Shown: piece after piece, positions 34,797 to 44,409 of the stretch
Position numbering within the stretch: position 1 is the stretch's first letter
Layout of the letters: the number at the start of each line of letters is the position of its first letter
Position numbers and translations under genes: made by a program
Assembly: GCF_000724545.1 (NCBI RefSeq)
Contig: NZ_JHBV01000008.1
Location: 124,001 to 188,000, forward strand
Length of the DNA stretch: 64,000 nt
From: Aureispira sp. CCB-QB1
Lineage (GTDB): Bacteria > Bacteroidota > Bacteroidia > Chitinophagales > Saprospiraceae
Direction: 5' to 3'
The notes under the pieces: generated by a model
What the model saw: only the letters and a program-made list of their open reading frames with translations
Told to the model about the DNA's origin: nothing
Databases searched by the model: none

Positions 34797-35112
34797 TTTT
34801 CTCTCACCTTTTTAGCTCTTACTTTTTTGCTATTTCTAAAAAAAAATAGCTTCCAGTGAACTTTTTTCTATTTCTTCCTGTTTATATAAAAGACTGCCTT
34901 ATCTAAAGTAGTCCTTAAAACACATCAATAATTGTCTCAACATTCACGATTTGCTAGAAAAAAAGAAAGATAACACACACACACCACCTCTTTTTAAGAA
35001 AGATGAAAATCAAATATGTGCAGCATATTTGAATACGTGAGTTACTTCTACTTTTAGCAAAATACAGACCAAGGACGGTTCTCCCCCTACTAATTTTAAT
35101 GCAGGACCACCT
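34797..35112. other. 316-bp intergenic region
   Basis: No gene is seen. A weak hairpin (gctattt 34829-34835 with aaatagc 34844-34850) could terminate transcription. The frame of the next gene is open for about 70 bases before its TTG but contains no ATG. Confidence 0.35.
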
Positions 35113-35535
35113 TTGAATACCTCTAATCAAAAAGCATGTTCTGCTGCTCGTGTATCAGAAAAACCTTTTTTCCCAACTAAAACTTTACTTTATGTTTTAG
35201 TTGACATTGATCATTTGCCTCAACACTTGAAATTAGTGGGCAAGATTGCCCGATTATTAGAATCAAGTATTTTAGTGGTTTATTTTTCTGATAAAAATGA
35301 AGTAGATCAAGAGGCATTTCAAGCAATTCAGCAGGAAATCAAATCAATGAGTAATTATTCAAAGATTAAGTTTTTATTTTTTGAAAATACAGCTCATCCC
35401 TGTACTGAAATACAAAAAATAAAAGAGGAAAAAGATATCTGTGCATTGGCTTTCCCTTCTGAAAAGGAATTTTTGACAAGTTCTATTTTTAGTAATCCAA
35501 AACTGCATACAAGCATTCCAGTTTTTGCACTTTAG
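35113..35535 (+). CDS. Small alpha/beta protein, UspA-like fold possible, 140 aa
   Basis: No ATG is available in frame, and TTG at 35113 is the first start-like codon. The body alternates strands and helices (TLLYVLVDIDHLPQHLKLV, SSILVVYFSD, KIKFLFFEN), as in universal-stress-type Rossmann proteins. The GxxGxxxxG ATP loop is not visible. It lies 55 bp before a Dps-like gene and may be stress-linked. Family assignment is tentative. Confidence 0.5.
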   Translation: MNTSNQKACSAARVSEKPFFPTKTLLYVLVDIDHLPQHLKLVGKIARLLESSILVVYFSDKNEVDQEAFQAIQQEIKSMSNYSKIKFLFFENTAHPCTEIQKIKEEKDICALAFPSEKEFLTSSIFSNPKLHTSIPVFAL

Positions 35536-35590
35536 TCCCTAAACCTTACCCTCTTCTCATCACTTTTTTGATAACTAAAAAAATATTAAA

Positions 35591-36055
35591 ATGATCAGTA
35601 GTGCAACAATATCAACAAGCCCTATGACAAAGAAACTAAACGTTCTATTAGCAACTTATAAAATATATGCGCACAAGCTTTTAAATTATCAATGGCTCAT
35701 TCAATCCTCTAAACATCCTGAACTAAATGAAGAGTTAGATATTTATTGTGAAGAAGCCGAGCGGCAAATTGAATCTATTATCGACCAAATTATTAGTCTT
35801 GGAGGGATGCCTCTAGGATCTTGGGCTAAATGGCAACGAGCTTCTGATATTAAGTTTAAAATTCCTAATAGGGATTTCCGAACTATCTTGCAAGGGGTTA
35901 TTGATGATAGTAAAACGATTCGATCTAGTGCAAGAAATTTAGAAAATCAAGCCGAAAAGAACAAACAATTGGCAACGGCTCAATTAGCACAACAAATACA
36001 GGCACAATTAGCTAGTAGAATTAGTGATGTGCAAAACAAACTTCACTTGATCTAA
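35591..36055 (+). CDS. Dps/ferritin-like four-helix protein without the usual ferroxidase ligands, 154 aa
   Basis: The sequence follows the Dps order: LNVLLATYKIYAHKLLNYQW in helix A, YCEEAERQIESIIDQIISLGGMPLGS, then two more helices. In Dps the helix A motif is HxxxxxxxxxxxHW and the helix B motif is DxxxE. Here Tyr-Gln replaces the His before Trp and the acidic residues are shifted, so iron oxidation may be lost. It may bind DNA or act in storage or shell formation without redox chemistry (inference). Confidence 0.6.
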   Translation: MISSATISTSPMTKKLNVLLATYKIYAHKLLNYQWLIQSSKHPELNEELDIYCEEAERQIESIIDQIISLGGMPLGSWAKWQRASDIKFKIPNRDFRTILQGVIDDSKTIRSSARNLENQAEKNKQLATAQLAQQIQAQLASRISDVQNKLHLI

Positions 36056-36154
36056 ATTTGGACCTTCTTGCACACCATTCAATATGGTAATTGGTAACTA
36101 TCAATTACTTCCTTATAAACAGGTTATCTCCCAACCTAGACAAAAAGAAAAAAA

Positions 36155-36556
36155 ATGAAAAAGAAAAAAGTAGATTTTTATAAAAAAATAACCAACTGGG
36201 CAAATAATAAAGGTTTTAGAAATATTAAGGCTAATACAGAAGGATTTGAAACTCCTCGTAGCTTTACAAAAAAAGATTCTGAAGAAGAAGAAATAATTCC
36301 TGATATTACAGCAACTAGTTTTGGTTCAAAGTATTATTTTGAAATCGTAACGAAACCCACTCAAAATAAAATAAAACAAAACCTAATTTCAAAATGGAAA
36401 TTATTAAGCCTTTTAGCAGAACGAAAAGGCGGTAAATTATATCTATTTGCCCCCCATGGTAATAAGAGCTTTACTCAAAATATTATGAGTAAATATAAAA
36501 TTAAAGCAAAGTTCATTTCTTTGCCAAAACTAAAAATGCCTAAAGCTGCTGTATAA
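36155..36556 (+). CDS. Basic protein, possible degenerate PD-(D/E)xK fold, 133 aa
   Basis: The protein is Lys-rich with no signal peptide. The order PDITATSFGSKYYFEIVTK resembles the PD ... (D/E)xK core of restriction-like folds, although the residue spacing after Glu is not canonical. A C-terminal alpha/beta part follows (GKLYLFAPHGN). The gene is followed by a terminator. Nuclease activity cannot be claimed. Confidence 0.45.
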   Translation: MKKKKVDFYKKITNWANNKGFRNIKANTEGFETPRSFTKKDSEEEEIIPDITATSFGSKYYFEIVTKPTQNKIKQNLISKWKLLSLLAERKGGKLYLFAPHGNKSFTQNIMSKYKIKAKFISLPKLKMPKAAV

Positions 36557-36590
36557 AAAAGCACAGTATATTGTTCTATACAGTTATCAC

Positions 36591-36627
36591 AAGAGCCTTC
36601 TCGAAAGTCGAAAAGGCTCTTTTTTTT
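36591..36627 (+). terminator. Terminator of the 133-aa gene
   Basis: A 9-bp stem (36591-36599 with 36613-36621) is followed by a run of T. Confidence 0.8.
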
Positions 36628-36847
36628 GTAAAGCCTCTACTCTATCGGCAAAGTTATTTTTACAAGACACAACATATTAAAAAAAATACCACACATCCTT
36701 TAATAAACTTCCGATATTTTAACGTATGAGTAAAATTAAACTCTAGAAAAGCATCTATTTCAAAAAAAATGCGTGCAATCATTAGATCAACTCAACGCAT
36801 TTTTTTGAGCTATAATTTTTTAGCTCAATCACGAATTAATGAGAGCA

Positions 36848-37354
36848 CTATTTCCACCCATTTTCAGCAACATCATCTACAGATTTCAGTACTTTATTCG
36901 TCAATTGTTTTTTGTATTCTAACATAAATTGAGCTACTTTATCATCGAAAGTACTAACAATTGAAGCAGCTAAAATACCTGCATTTTTTCCTCCATCTAA
37001 TGCAACTGTAGCGACAGGGATTCCACCTGGCATTTGCAGAATAGATAAAATAGAATCCCATCCATCAATAGAGTTACTTGATTTTACAGGAACACCAATA
37101 ACAGGAAGTGTGGTTAAAGAGGCAACCATTCCTGGCAAATGAGCGGCACCTCCTGCCCCTGCAACAATTACTTTAAGGCCACGTTCTCTTGCCAAAGTAG
37201 CGTAATCGATCATCCGTTGTGGTGTGCGGTGCGCAGAAACAATGGTTAACTCAAAAGGTATTTGGGCTTCTTCTAAAAATTCAGCTGCTGCCCTCATAAC
37301 AGGCAAATCAGACTGACTTCCCATGATAATTCCAACTAAAGGTTTATTGCTCAT
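36848..37354 (-). CDS. purE: N5-carboxyaminoimidazole ribonucleotide mutase PurE
   Basis: This is the class I PurE of purine synthesis, converting N5-CAIR to CAIR. Visible signatures are GIIMGSQSDLPVM, SAHRTP, GAGGAAHLPGM and the GVPV/QMPGGIPVATV region. I choose the ATG at 37354 (MSNKPLVG), 3 codons inside the longest frame. It overlaps purK by 11 bases, so the two are co-transcribed and probably translationally coupled. Length (168 aa) is normal. Confidence 0.95.
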   Translation of the reverse strand: MSNKPLVGIIMGSQSDLPVMRAAAEFLEEAQIPFELTIVSAHRTPQRMIDYATLARERGLKVIVAGAGGAAHLPGMVASLTTLPVIGVPVKSSNSIDGWDSILSILQMPGGIPVATVALDGGKNAGILAASIVSTFDDKVAQFMLEYKKQLTNKVLKSVDDVAENGWK

Positions 37355-38474
37355 CGGATACAAATTTTATAGTTTTTTTGACAAAATCAATTTTTTTAAT
37401 TAATTGTTCCATGTCTTTATCTCTAACCGTGACATGCCCCATTTTTCGGAAAGGTCTCGTCATTTTTTTTCCGTATAAATGCAAGTGACAACCAGGAATA
37501 TCCAAGACTTCTTTAAAACCTTTACAAACAGCAACTCCAGTGTGTCCCTCCTCTCCTAGTAGATTAATCATTGCAGATGATATAAACAATGAAGTATCAC
37601 CTAATGGCCAATTGAGTATTGCTCTTAATTGTTGTTCAAACTGAGACGTCATGTTACTTTCTATAGATTGATGCCCACTGTTATGTGTTCTTGGTGCAAT
37701 TTCATTAACCAAAACCTCTCCATTTTTAGTCACAAACATTTCAACAGCCAACAAACCTACGATTTCCAACTTTTTAGCTAAGTTCGTAGCAATTTCAACA
37801 GCCTTATCAGTTATATCTTCTCTGATTTGAGCTGGTGCCAAGAGATACTCTACCAAATTTGCTTCTGGATGAAAAACCAACTCTACAGGCGGAAATGCTT
37901 TTATAGCACCATCTTCATTTCTAGCAACAATAACCGAGATTTCTTTTTCAAAATCAATCAGCTTTTCTAATAATCCTGGAGCATCAAATCCTTTAGATAT
38001 ATCTTCTTTGGTACGCATTACTTGCACTCCTCTTCCATCGTAACCACCTTTTCCTATTTTATTAACCGCAGGCAAAAAATCTGCGTTCGCCTCAATTTCT
38101 TCCAAGTTTTCTGTCAAAATGAACTCTGCTGTTGGAATACCATTGTCCTTGTAAAACTGCTTTTGAATGCGCTTGTCTTGAATCATTTCAATGATATGAG
38201 GCTGAGGAAATACTTTTTTGCCTTCATCACTCAATTTTTGCAATGCTTTTGTATTCACCTGCTCAATCTCAATGGTAATCAAATCATGTTTGGCACCAAA
38301 ATTATAAACTGTGTCAAAATCATTTAAGTCGCCAACTTCAAATTCCGCTGCATTTTCTTTGCAAGGAGCTTCTGGATTTGGATCCAATATTGCAACTTCT
38401 ATATTAAAATCAATGGCAGATCGAATAAGCATGCGCCCTAATTGCCCCCCTCCTAGAATAGCTATTTTTTTCAC
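37344..38474 (-). CDS. purK: N5-carboxyaminoimidazole ribonucleotide synthase PurK
   Basis: This is an ATP-grasp enzyme that carboxylates AIR with bicarbonate to N5-CAIR, the step before PurE. The N-terminus IAILGGGQLGRML is diagnostic. An ATP-grasp core (VNKIGKGGYDGRGV) and the metal-binding VNEIAPRTHNSGH follow. The length (376 aa) is typical. It is the first gene of the purKE operon, with a 350-bp noncoding region upstream. Confidence 0.95.
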   Translation of the reverse strand: MKKIAILGGGQLGRMLIRSAIDFNIEVAILDPNPEAPCKENAAEFEVGDLNDFDTVYNFGAKHDLITIEIEQVNTKALQKLSDEGKKVFPQPHIIEMIQDKRIQKQFYKDNGIPTAEFILTENLEEIEANADFLPAVNKIGKGGYDGRGVQVMRTKEDISKGFDAPGLLEKLIDFEKEISVIVARNEDGAIKAFPPVELVFHPEANLVEYLLAPAQIREDITDKAVEIATNLAKKLEIVGLLAVEMFVTKNGEVLVNEIAPRTHNSGHQSIESNMTSQFEQQLRAILNWPLGDTSLFISSAMINLLGEEGHTGVAVCKGFKEVLDIPGCHLHLYGKKMTRPFRKMGHVTVRDKDMEQLIKKIDFVKKTIKFVSDEQ

Positions 38475-38824
38475 TTTGATTTGCTTTAGTAGTTTGCTTG
38501 TTTAATTAATTTGTATACTGTATTTAATATTTTGTAACTTACTCAGAAATACATCTTGTATTTCTGGACTCCTTTTAAAGAACTTTAATTAACTCATAAA
38601 CAATCCCTTAAATTTTATCAAACAAGTAATTTGCTTTCTTTTAAGCTAGTTTTCTTGCACGGAATCGCAATTTCATGCAAATATAGCCATATGTTTGGAA
38701 ATTCATACGTTAATTTAAACGAATCCGTCTTCAATGAAAAAAAACAGGAATTAAGCCTATAAAAAGCACTTTTTTGACAGAAAAACAAAGTGTGAGTATT
38801 TTATTAAATGAGTAAAATTTTTCT
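38475..38824. other. 350-bp divergent intergenic region
   Basis: It lies between purK (minus) and a lipoprotein gene (plus). I see no ORF or strong hairpin and no purine-riboswitch-like fold. A short word, gagtaaaa, occurs at 38809-38817 and again after the next gene near 39272. Confidence 0.35.
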
Positions 38825-39253
38825 ATGAATAGATTGATATTTTTTTTGATTATTATATCCTTTATAAGTTGTGAAAAAACGACAGATTATAAAAGAATCA
38901 TCCAAAACGATTCTGATTATGATATTTGGATTATCAACCCTTATTACAGAGCATTAGATAGTACTAATACTTTTACTGAATGTCGAGAAATTGTTTTGGA
39001 CAGCATTGCTGTAGCAAGAAAAACTAGTTATGTCTTGGAGGTTGTCAATACCAATAGATCCGTTGACTTTCATGCAGACTGCCCTTTCATTTGTTTAGAT
39101 ACTTTAGAAACGAGAATTCATAACAGAGATTCTTTGAGATTAAATATAAACCTCTATCCTAGTGATTCTAACTGGGTTTATACTGTTTTTCAGGAAGGAG
39201 AAAAAGGAAGTTGTGAGTGTCGGTTAATTATTACTAATTCTAGCATAGAATAA
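38825..39253 (+). CDS. Small lipoprotein, 142 aa (paralogue 1)
   Basis: The signal peptide ends with a lipobox at Cys16 (SFISC). The mature part has ND-SDYDIWI, two conserved Cys pairs and a C-terminal EKGSCECRLIIT. It is a paralogue of the gene at 39529, with the same order of motifs (YDIW, CP.IC.DT, HNRDSL, GSCECR). It is predicted to sit in the outer or inner membrane facing the periplasm. Function unknown. Confidence 0.75.
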   Translation: MNRLIFFLIIISFISCEKTTDYKRIIQNDSDYDIWIINPYYRALDSTNTFTECREIVLDSIAVARKTSYVLEVVNTNRSVDFHADCPFICLDTLETRIHNRDSLRLNINLYPSDSNWVYTVFQEGEKGSCECRLIITNSSIE

Positions 39254-39528
39254 TGGGGATATTTTACTAACTGAGTAAAAATAAAAAACAAACAAGTAAG
39301 GTACTATCTACAGCAAAAATATAAATTCAATAAGTGCCAATCATAAAAATCTAATTAACGTAAAAAAAACAATCAAAAAGTAGGGAGAGTTATTTTTCAT
39401 TCGGTTTAATGTCTAAGTAAGTGTCAAGAAAATAATAAGTATTGACCAATTACTAAAAGTTCTATTATTAATAAAACACATTAGACTATTCTATTTAGAA
39501 AATTTTATAGTATAAAAAACTGCTTTTT

Positions 39529-39921
39529 ATGAAAATTATATGCTTCTTTGTCCTTTTCTTCTTGTTGTTCAATTGTACCCCACCAAGTGTTACTTATGAC
39601 CGAATCATTGAAAACAATTCGAGTTATGACATATGGGTAAATCCCCCCAACAACTGCTTTCAAGACAGTATTCTAATTCCAAGCAATACACATCGTATAC
39701 TAGAAGGTACTATTGAGCGAAATGGTTCTGTTAATAATTTTAGAGATTGCCCCTCTATTTGTATAGATACAGCTGGTACGAGTATTAGTAATCACGACTC
39801 TTTGAGTTTAAATTTTGTTTTGGAACCTACTCACCCCAATTGGCAATACAGAGTTGTTCAACCTGGCGAATCTGGAAGTTGCGAATGTAGAATCACAATT
39901 ACCGACGCTGACATTAACTGA
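39529..39921 (+). CDS. Small lipoprotein, 130 aa (paralogue 2)
   Basis: The lipobox is at Cys16 (LLFNC). It shares with paralogue 1 the motifs NxSSYDIW, CPSICIDT, SNHDSLSLN and GSCECRITIT. The four conserved Cys residues suggest disulfides outside the cytoplasm. The two genes are 275 bp apart with separate leaders, so they are not one tight operon. Family not recognised. Confidence 0.75.
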   Translation: MKIICFFVLFFLLFNCTPPSVTYDRIIENNSSYDIWVNPPNNCFQDSILIPSNTHRILEGTIERNGSVNNFRDCPSICIDTAGTSISNHDSLSLNFVLEPTHPNWQYRVVQPGESGSCECRITITDADIN

Positions 39922-40079
39922 TTGCCGCTCCAATTTGTGATTTCGCATTTGATATTTAGCCTAATGCTTTTGATGCTATTTATATGTTACTAATTACCCC
40001 AAAAGTAATGACCTTTTTCAGCAAAAGTGATTAAGGGGTTCTTTATCAGATAAAAAATAATTATATTAGCTTTAAGATT

Positions 40080-40192
40080 CTTACCTCAACGCTGAAGAAG
40101 AAATTGGGGGTAAGCAATCAATCTAATCTGTGCCTCAAGGCGCATACTTCAGCAGACCTCATTGGGGACTGCTGAAGTATGCGCTTTTTTTT
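40080..40192 (+). ncRNA. Candidate small RNA ending in a strong terminator
   Basis: The 312-bp gap 39922-40233 has no ORF. A perfect 16-bp stem (40140-40155 with 40169-40184) followed by eight T forms an excellent terminator, preceded by a smaller hairpin (cttacc 40090-40095 with ggtaag 40109-40114). It is too far from, and poorly placed for, the upstream lipoprotein alone, so a separate RNA is possible. The 5' end is a guess. Confidence 0.4.
40140..40192 (+). terminator. Strong Rho-independent terminator
   Basis: A 16-bp perfect stem and 13-base loop are followed by eight T. It lies 219 bp after the lipoprotein stop and 42 bp before the next gene. Confidence 0.9.
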
Positions 40193-40233
40193 GTGAAGAT
40201 CGATAATTTCAAATAGCTTGATAAAATAAAAAC

Positions 40234-41364
40234 ATGAACCGAAACAAATTATTCTTACTTTTCACCTTGTCTATTAGTCTCTTTTTAGGAGCTTGTACGG
40301 GCTCTTCGCCTTTCCTCTATTCAGGTATTACATCTTCAAAAACATGCACTAAACAAGGTGGTTATTGGTATAATGAAAAATGCTGGCGAAACTATGAAGA
40401 CGCTAGTATTGACAAAGCAGACATCGACAAATTGGTAGAAAAGCAAATAGAACTTGCCCAAAATACTATGATAACAATAGGTCAACAATCTTACCCCTTA
40501 AAAATGATGATGCCTATGCCTCAAGGAAAAAGTTATATCTTTCTTACGATGTTTGAAGATGAGAAAGGCACTATAACTATCTACCAAACTGTCAATAAAA
40601 AAGAATTAGATCGCAAAGGGAAAGCTGTATCTAATGCTCTTTTCATCAGAGGGAATTTGCTAGAGTTGTCAGATGAAGACTTAACAGAAGAAAGAATCAA
40701 AGCAATAAGCATTGGGCAAGGAGATTTAAATATTCAATTCCAAGGAGCTGACTTTGAGAAAATAAAAGTATTCGGCAACTATACTGAAATAGGGTCTAGC
40801 GCAATTAAATCACTAAATTATACTGCTACAGAGGACTTTGGTTCGATGGGAAACAGCAAGATGGAAGTTAAAGGCAACGAAGTATACATCAATGGCGATC
40901 TCGGCACACGTAGTTATTACCAACTTAAGAGTATACTGCAAGAACATCCTAACCTAAAAACAGTTGTATTAGGCAATATTTCTGGCTCAGTAAACGATGC
41001 CGTTAATATGCACACGGGAAGGATACTCCGAGAAGCAGGTTTAAACACTAAAGTGCTGAGCGATAGCAAAATTGCATCTGGAGCTGTCGATTTATTTTGC
41101 GCTGGCGTAGAACGTATTGTAGAAAAAGGTGCCCAGTTAGGCATTCATTCTTGGTGTTGTATAGGCGATTTGACGGCTATTGAAATTCCCAAAGAACATC
41201 CTGCACATCAACATCAAATTGAGTACTTCACGATGTGCATGGGCTCTAGAAATGGTCCCGCTTTTTATTTCCATACCCTTGAAGCAGCTCCTTTTGATGG
41301 TGTTCACTGGATGACAGAACAAGAGATGAAAAAATGGAAAGTGGCTACTTATTTTTTAGAATGA
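40234..41364 (+). CDS. Lipoprotein with ClpP/crotonase-fold domain, 376 aa
   Basis: The lipobox is LGAC with Cys21. The C-terminal half (about 200-376) resembles the COG3904-type periplasmic ClpP-like proteins: GSVNDAVNMHTGRILREAGL (an oxyanion-hole-type segment), SKIASGAVDLFCAG around residue 283 in place of the usual serine elbow, and LGIHSW with a conserved His. A serine protease-like role at the cell envelope is possible. The catalytic Ser is probably in IASGA, but the triad is not proven. Confidence 0.6.
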   Translation: MNRNKLFLLFTLSISLFLGACTGSSPFLYSGITSSKTCTKQGGYWYNEKCWRNYEDASIDKADIDKLVEKQIELAQNTMITIGQQSYPLKMMMPMPQGKSYIFLTMFEDEKGTITIYQTVNKKELDRKGKAVSNALFIRGNLLELSDEDLTEERIKAISIGQGDLNIQFQGADFEKIKVFGNYTEIGSSAIKSLNYTATEDFGSMGNSKMEVKGNEVYINGDLGTRSYYQLKSILQEHPNLKTVVLGNISGSVNDAVNMHTGRILREAGLNTKVLSDSKIASGAVDLFCAGVERIVEKGAQLGIHSWCCIGDLTAIEIPKEHPAHQHQIEYFTMCMGSRNGPAFYFHTLEAAPFDGVHWMTEQEMKKWKVATYFLE

Positions 41365-41452
41365 GTGTGCTTTTTAGCTTCTTTTAACTCCCCAGTTAAG
41401 TTTCTCAAAAAGAAAAATAGAAAGCATTGTTTTAATCCTCAATATTTAATTT

Positions 41453-44374
41453 ATGAACTCCTTCAACTATTTTTTCACCGCTATAGTGGCATTATTTCTG
41501 CACGTCAATGCTAGTCATGCGCAAACCATTCAGCAACCTTTGCAACTGAGCTATATAGAATTGGATAGCCTTTTGCCTACTTATTACAACAAAGGCACTT
41601 ACAAAAAAGCAATTCCTATTGTGCAAATAGCCATCAAGAAAGCGGAAAAAGATTTTGGTCGGCAAGATTCTGTGTTTGCCAATTACATTCAATGGGGAGG
41701 GCTTCTTTATACAAAAATCGGTCAACTAGATACTGCTCTCATGCTTAGCATTCAAGCTAAAAATATTCATGAAAAAATTTTTGGAAAAGAACATTTTAAG
41801 TTCGCTTTATCGCTCAACAATTTAGCTGCTTTATATTCAGAAATGGGAAACGTTGATTTAGCACTACCTCTTTTAATTCAAGCTAAGAATATTTGGGCAA
41901 AAGCACGAGGAACAGATCATCCAGATTTTGCCTATGCACTCAATAATTTGGCCCTCTTTCATTCTGATATGGGGAATTTTGACTTAGCGCTACCGCTCTT
42001 AATTCAAGCCAAAGATATTTTCAAAAAAGCCCTAGGAGAAGAACACTCTCAGTACGCTATGTCCCTCAATGGTCTTGCTTTTTTATATCAAAATATAGGA
42101 GATGTCGATTCAGCTCTGCCTCTTTTGCTTCAAGCTAAAAGTATTTTCAAAAAAACTTTAGGAGAAGAACACCCTGAATTTGCTGTATTTTTAAACAACT
42201 TGGCTAATCTATATTCAGAAATAGGTATTTTTGACTTGGCATTGCCTAGTTTAGTTCAAGCTACAAATATCTTTCAAAAAACGCTTGGAAAAGAACACTC
42301 AAAATTTGCACTTTCCCTTGATAATCTGGCTAATTTGCACTCTAGTATGGGAAATTTTGATTTGGCACTACCACTCCTTATTCAATCTAAAAATATTTTT
42401 CAAAAAACGCTTGGGAAAAAACATACTCGATTTAGTATGTCTCTTAATAATTTGGTGGATTTGTATCTCCAAATGGAAAATTTTGATTTGGCTTGGAAGG
42501 TGCTACAACAAGCTATGAATTCTAGTTTGGGCACTTCCCTAAAGCATACCTTCAGTCAAGAGTGGTCAGAAAATGTGATTGCAACATCTTTTCATTCCAA
42601 TGAACACATTGATAACATGATTACTTCTTTAGAGCATGCCTATTGGTTCTTGGAAAAAGATACTAGAATTGAGCATCGTACATCCAAACAAATTATAGTG
42701 GCAGATTTAGCTTTTACTCTATTATCAAAAGCCAGAAATCGAGTTTTCAACGAAAAAGACAAATTGCGAATGCTCGCAAAAAGTGACGATTGGTTACAAA
42801 GAAGCCTGCATTTGCTATCCCCTTCAAAAGATAATGAAAGGGCATTTCATCTTAGCGACCAAAACAAATCGGTGCTACTTTTGCAAGCCACTAGGTCAGA
42901 AAATGCTTATCACTTGGGTGAACTACCCAAATCTCTTATCAGGATATCCAAAGAAATACTCCGAAAACAAAGCGAACTTCAAGCTAAGTTAATGGAAAAA
43001 CGTTCTGCAAAAGAAAAAGATAGCCTTTTAAACGAATTAAATCAGATTAACCAAGAAATTAGTGATTTTGAAAAAATGCTTGAAGAAAAGTTTCCTAAAT
43101 ATCACAAATTAAAGTATCAGCCAAACGATGCCAAAGTCTCCGACATCCAATCGCTTTTAGATAAACATACGGCTTTATTACAGTATGTGATTAGCGACTC
43201 TTTGGTACACATTTTTTTAGTAGATAAACAAGAAGTACGTTGGGAAAAATCATTGATTAGTCGCTCCAAATTAAAAGAACAGATCAGCATTTTGCACAAC
43301 TCCTTGAGTACGTATACCCCAATGACTCAAGAAGAACATGCTTACCAAAACTACACCCAAACCGCACATTGGTTTTATCAACACCTTATCGCTCCTGTAT
43401 TACAAAATAAGCCTAACATTTGCAACTTAATCGTTGTTAGTGATGGAGAATTAGGGCATCTACCATTCGAAGTTTTTCTAAAAACTTCCGCTTCAAAAAC
43501 GTTTATAGATTATCATAACCTTGATTATTTGGTGAATCATTATAATATTTCGTACAACCATTCTGCTGCTCTTTGGAGAGAGAACAAGGAAGCCCCTACT
43601 CCTATGAATAATGGTCAAATTCTAGCTGTTGCTGCCAATTATAACATTCGGCTATCTTCTAAAACAGCAAACACAAGACTCCCTTCAAATCAATTACTTA
43701 GAAAAGGACTACCTCCACTTCCTTCCGCCCGTAAGGAAGTAGAAACACTACAAAAACAATATCGAGGCTTTTTTGCTTTTGATAGCATTGCTTCTGAAAA
43801 AATAGTCAAAGAAAAAGCAAGTGAGTATGCCATTCTACATTTTGCGGTTCATGGAATTTTAGATAACAAAAGACCTGTTCTTTCTTCATTAGCATTTACA
43901 GAAGATAATGACAGCATAGAGTCTAATTTTTGGCAAGCACACGAAATATCAAAAATGCAGCTCAATGCCAATCTTGTAGTACTTTCTGCTTGTCAAACAG
44001 GTTATGGAAAGTTTGAAAAAGGAAATGGTGTAGCTTCTCTAGCCAGAGCGTTTATGTACGCAGGTGCTTCTGCTTTGATTGTTTCTCTTTGGCAAGTCAA
44101 CGATTACATTACATCTGAAATTATGAAGAACTTATATAAAAATTTGGCAAACGGTATACCCAAAGACCAAGCACTTCGACAAGCTAAATTGCAATACATG
44201 AATTCGGTTGAAGGTTCTTTAGCCCATCCTTCCTTTTGGTCTCCTTTTATTATGATTGGAAATACCGCTCCTTTATCCATCAAAAAGAAAAACAACTTTA
44301 CTTTTTATTGGGGTACTGGACTTCTAGGTTTACTATTGGCTGCTGGGCTCTTTTTGGTAAAAAAATCGAAGTAA
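41453..44374 (+). CDS. TPR-CHAT protein, 973 aa
   Basis: A signal peptide (HVNASHAQ) is followed by about seven 42-residue TPRs of the kinesin-light-chain type (about 40-350; LNNLA.LY...G..DLALPLLIQAK). A coiled-coil linker follows, then a C-terminal CHAT peptidase domain with His near 798 (LHFAVHG) and Cys near 846 (LSACQTGYG). A C-terminal membrane segment ends in KKSK. CHAT domains are caspase-like proteases. Here the enzyme would face the periplasm, anchored in the membrane. Its substrate is unknown. Confidence 0.85.
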   Translation: MNSFNYFFTAIVALFLHVNASHAQTIQQPLQLSYIELDSLLPTYYNKGTYKKAIPIVQIAIKKAEKDFGRQDSVFANYIQWGGLLYTKIGQLDTALMLSIQAKNIHEKIFGKEHFKFALSLNNLAALYSEMGNVDLALPLLIQAKNIWAKARGTDHPDFAYALNNLALFHSDMGNFDLALPLLIQAKDIFKKALGEEHSQYAMSLNGLAFLYQNIGDVDSALPLLLQAKSIFKKTLGEEHPEFAVFLNNLANLYSEIGIFDLALPSLVQATNIFQKTLGKEHSKFALSLDNLANLHSSMGNFDLALPLLIQSKNIFQKTLGKKHTRFSMSLNNLVDLYLQMENFDLAWKVLQQAMNSSLGTSLKHTFSQEWSENVIATSFHSNEHIDNMITSLEHAYWFLEKDTRIEHRTSKQIIVADLAFTLLSKARNRVFNEKDKLRMLAKSDDWLQRSLHLLSPSKDNERAFHLSDQNKSVLLLQATRSENAYHLGELPKSLIRISKEILRKQSELQAKLMEKRSAKEKDSLLNELNQINQEISDFEKMLEEKFPKYHKLKYQPNDAKVSDIQSLLDKHTALLQYVISDSLVHIFLVDKQEVRWEKSLISRSKLKEQISILHNSLSTYTPMTQEEHAYQNYTQTAHWFYQHLIAPVLQNKPNICNLIVVSDGELGHLPFEVFLKTSASKTFIDYHNLDYLVNHYNISYNHSAALWRENKEAPTPMNNGQILAVAANYNIRLSSKTANTRLPSNQLLRKGLPPLPSARKEVETLQKQYRGFFAFDSIASEKIVKEKASEYAILHFAVHGILDNKRPVLSSLAFTEDNDSIESNFWQAHEISKMQLNANLVVLSACQTGYGKFEKGNGVASLARAFMYAGASALIVSLWQVNDYITSEIMKNLYKNLANGIPKDQALRQAKLQYMNSVEGSLAHPSFWSPFIMIGNTAPLSIKKKNNFTFYWGTGLLGLLLAAGLFLVKKSK

Positions 44375-44409
44375 CACAACAAGGTTCGTCCTTAATATTA
44401 TCACTCCAA

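Noticed and set aside
35113-36055. A toxin-antitoxin pair or stress island
   Set aside because: The two genes look like a Usp-like and a Dps-like protein; there is no toxin motif, overlap or autoregulatory site.
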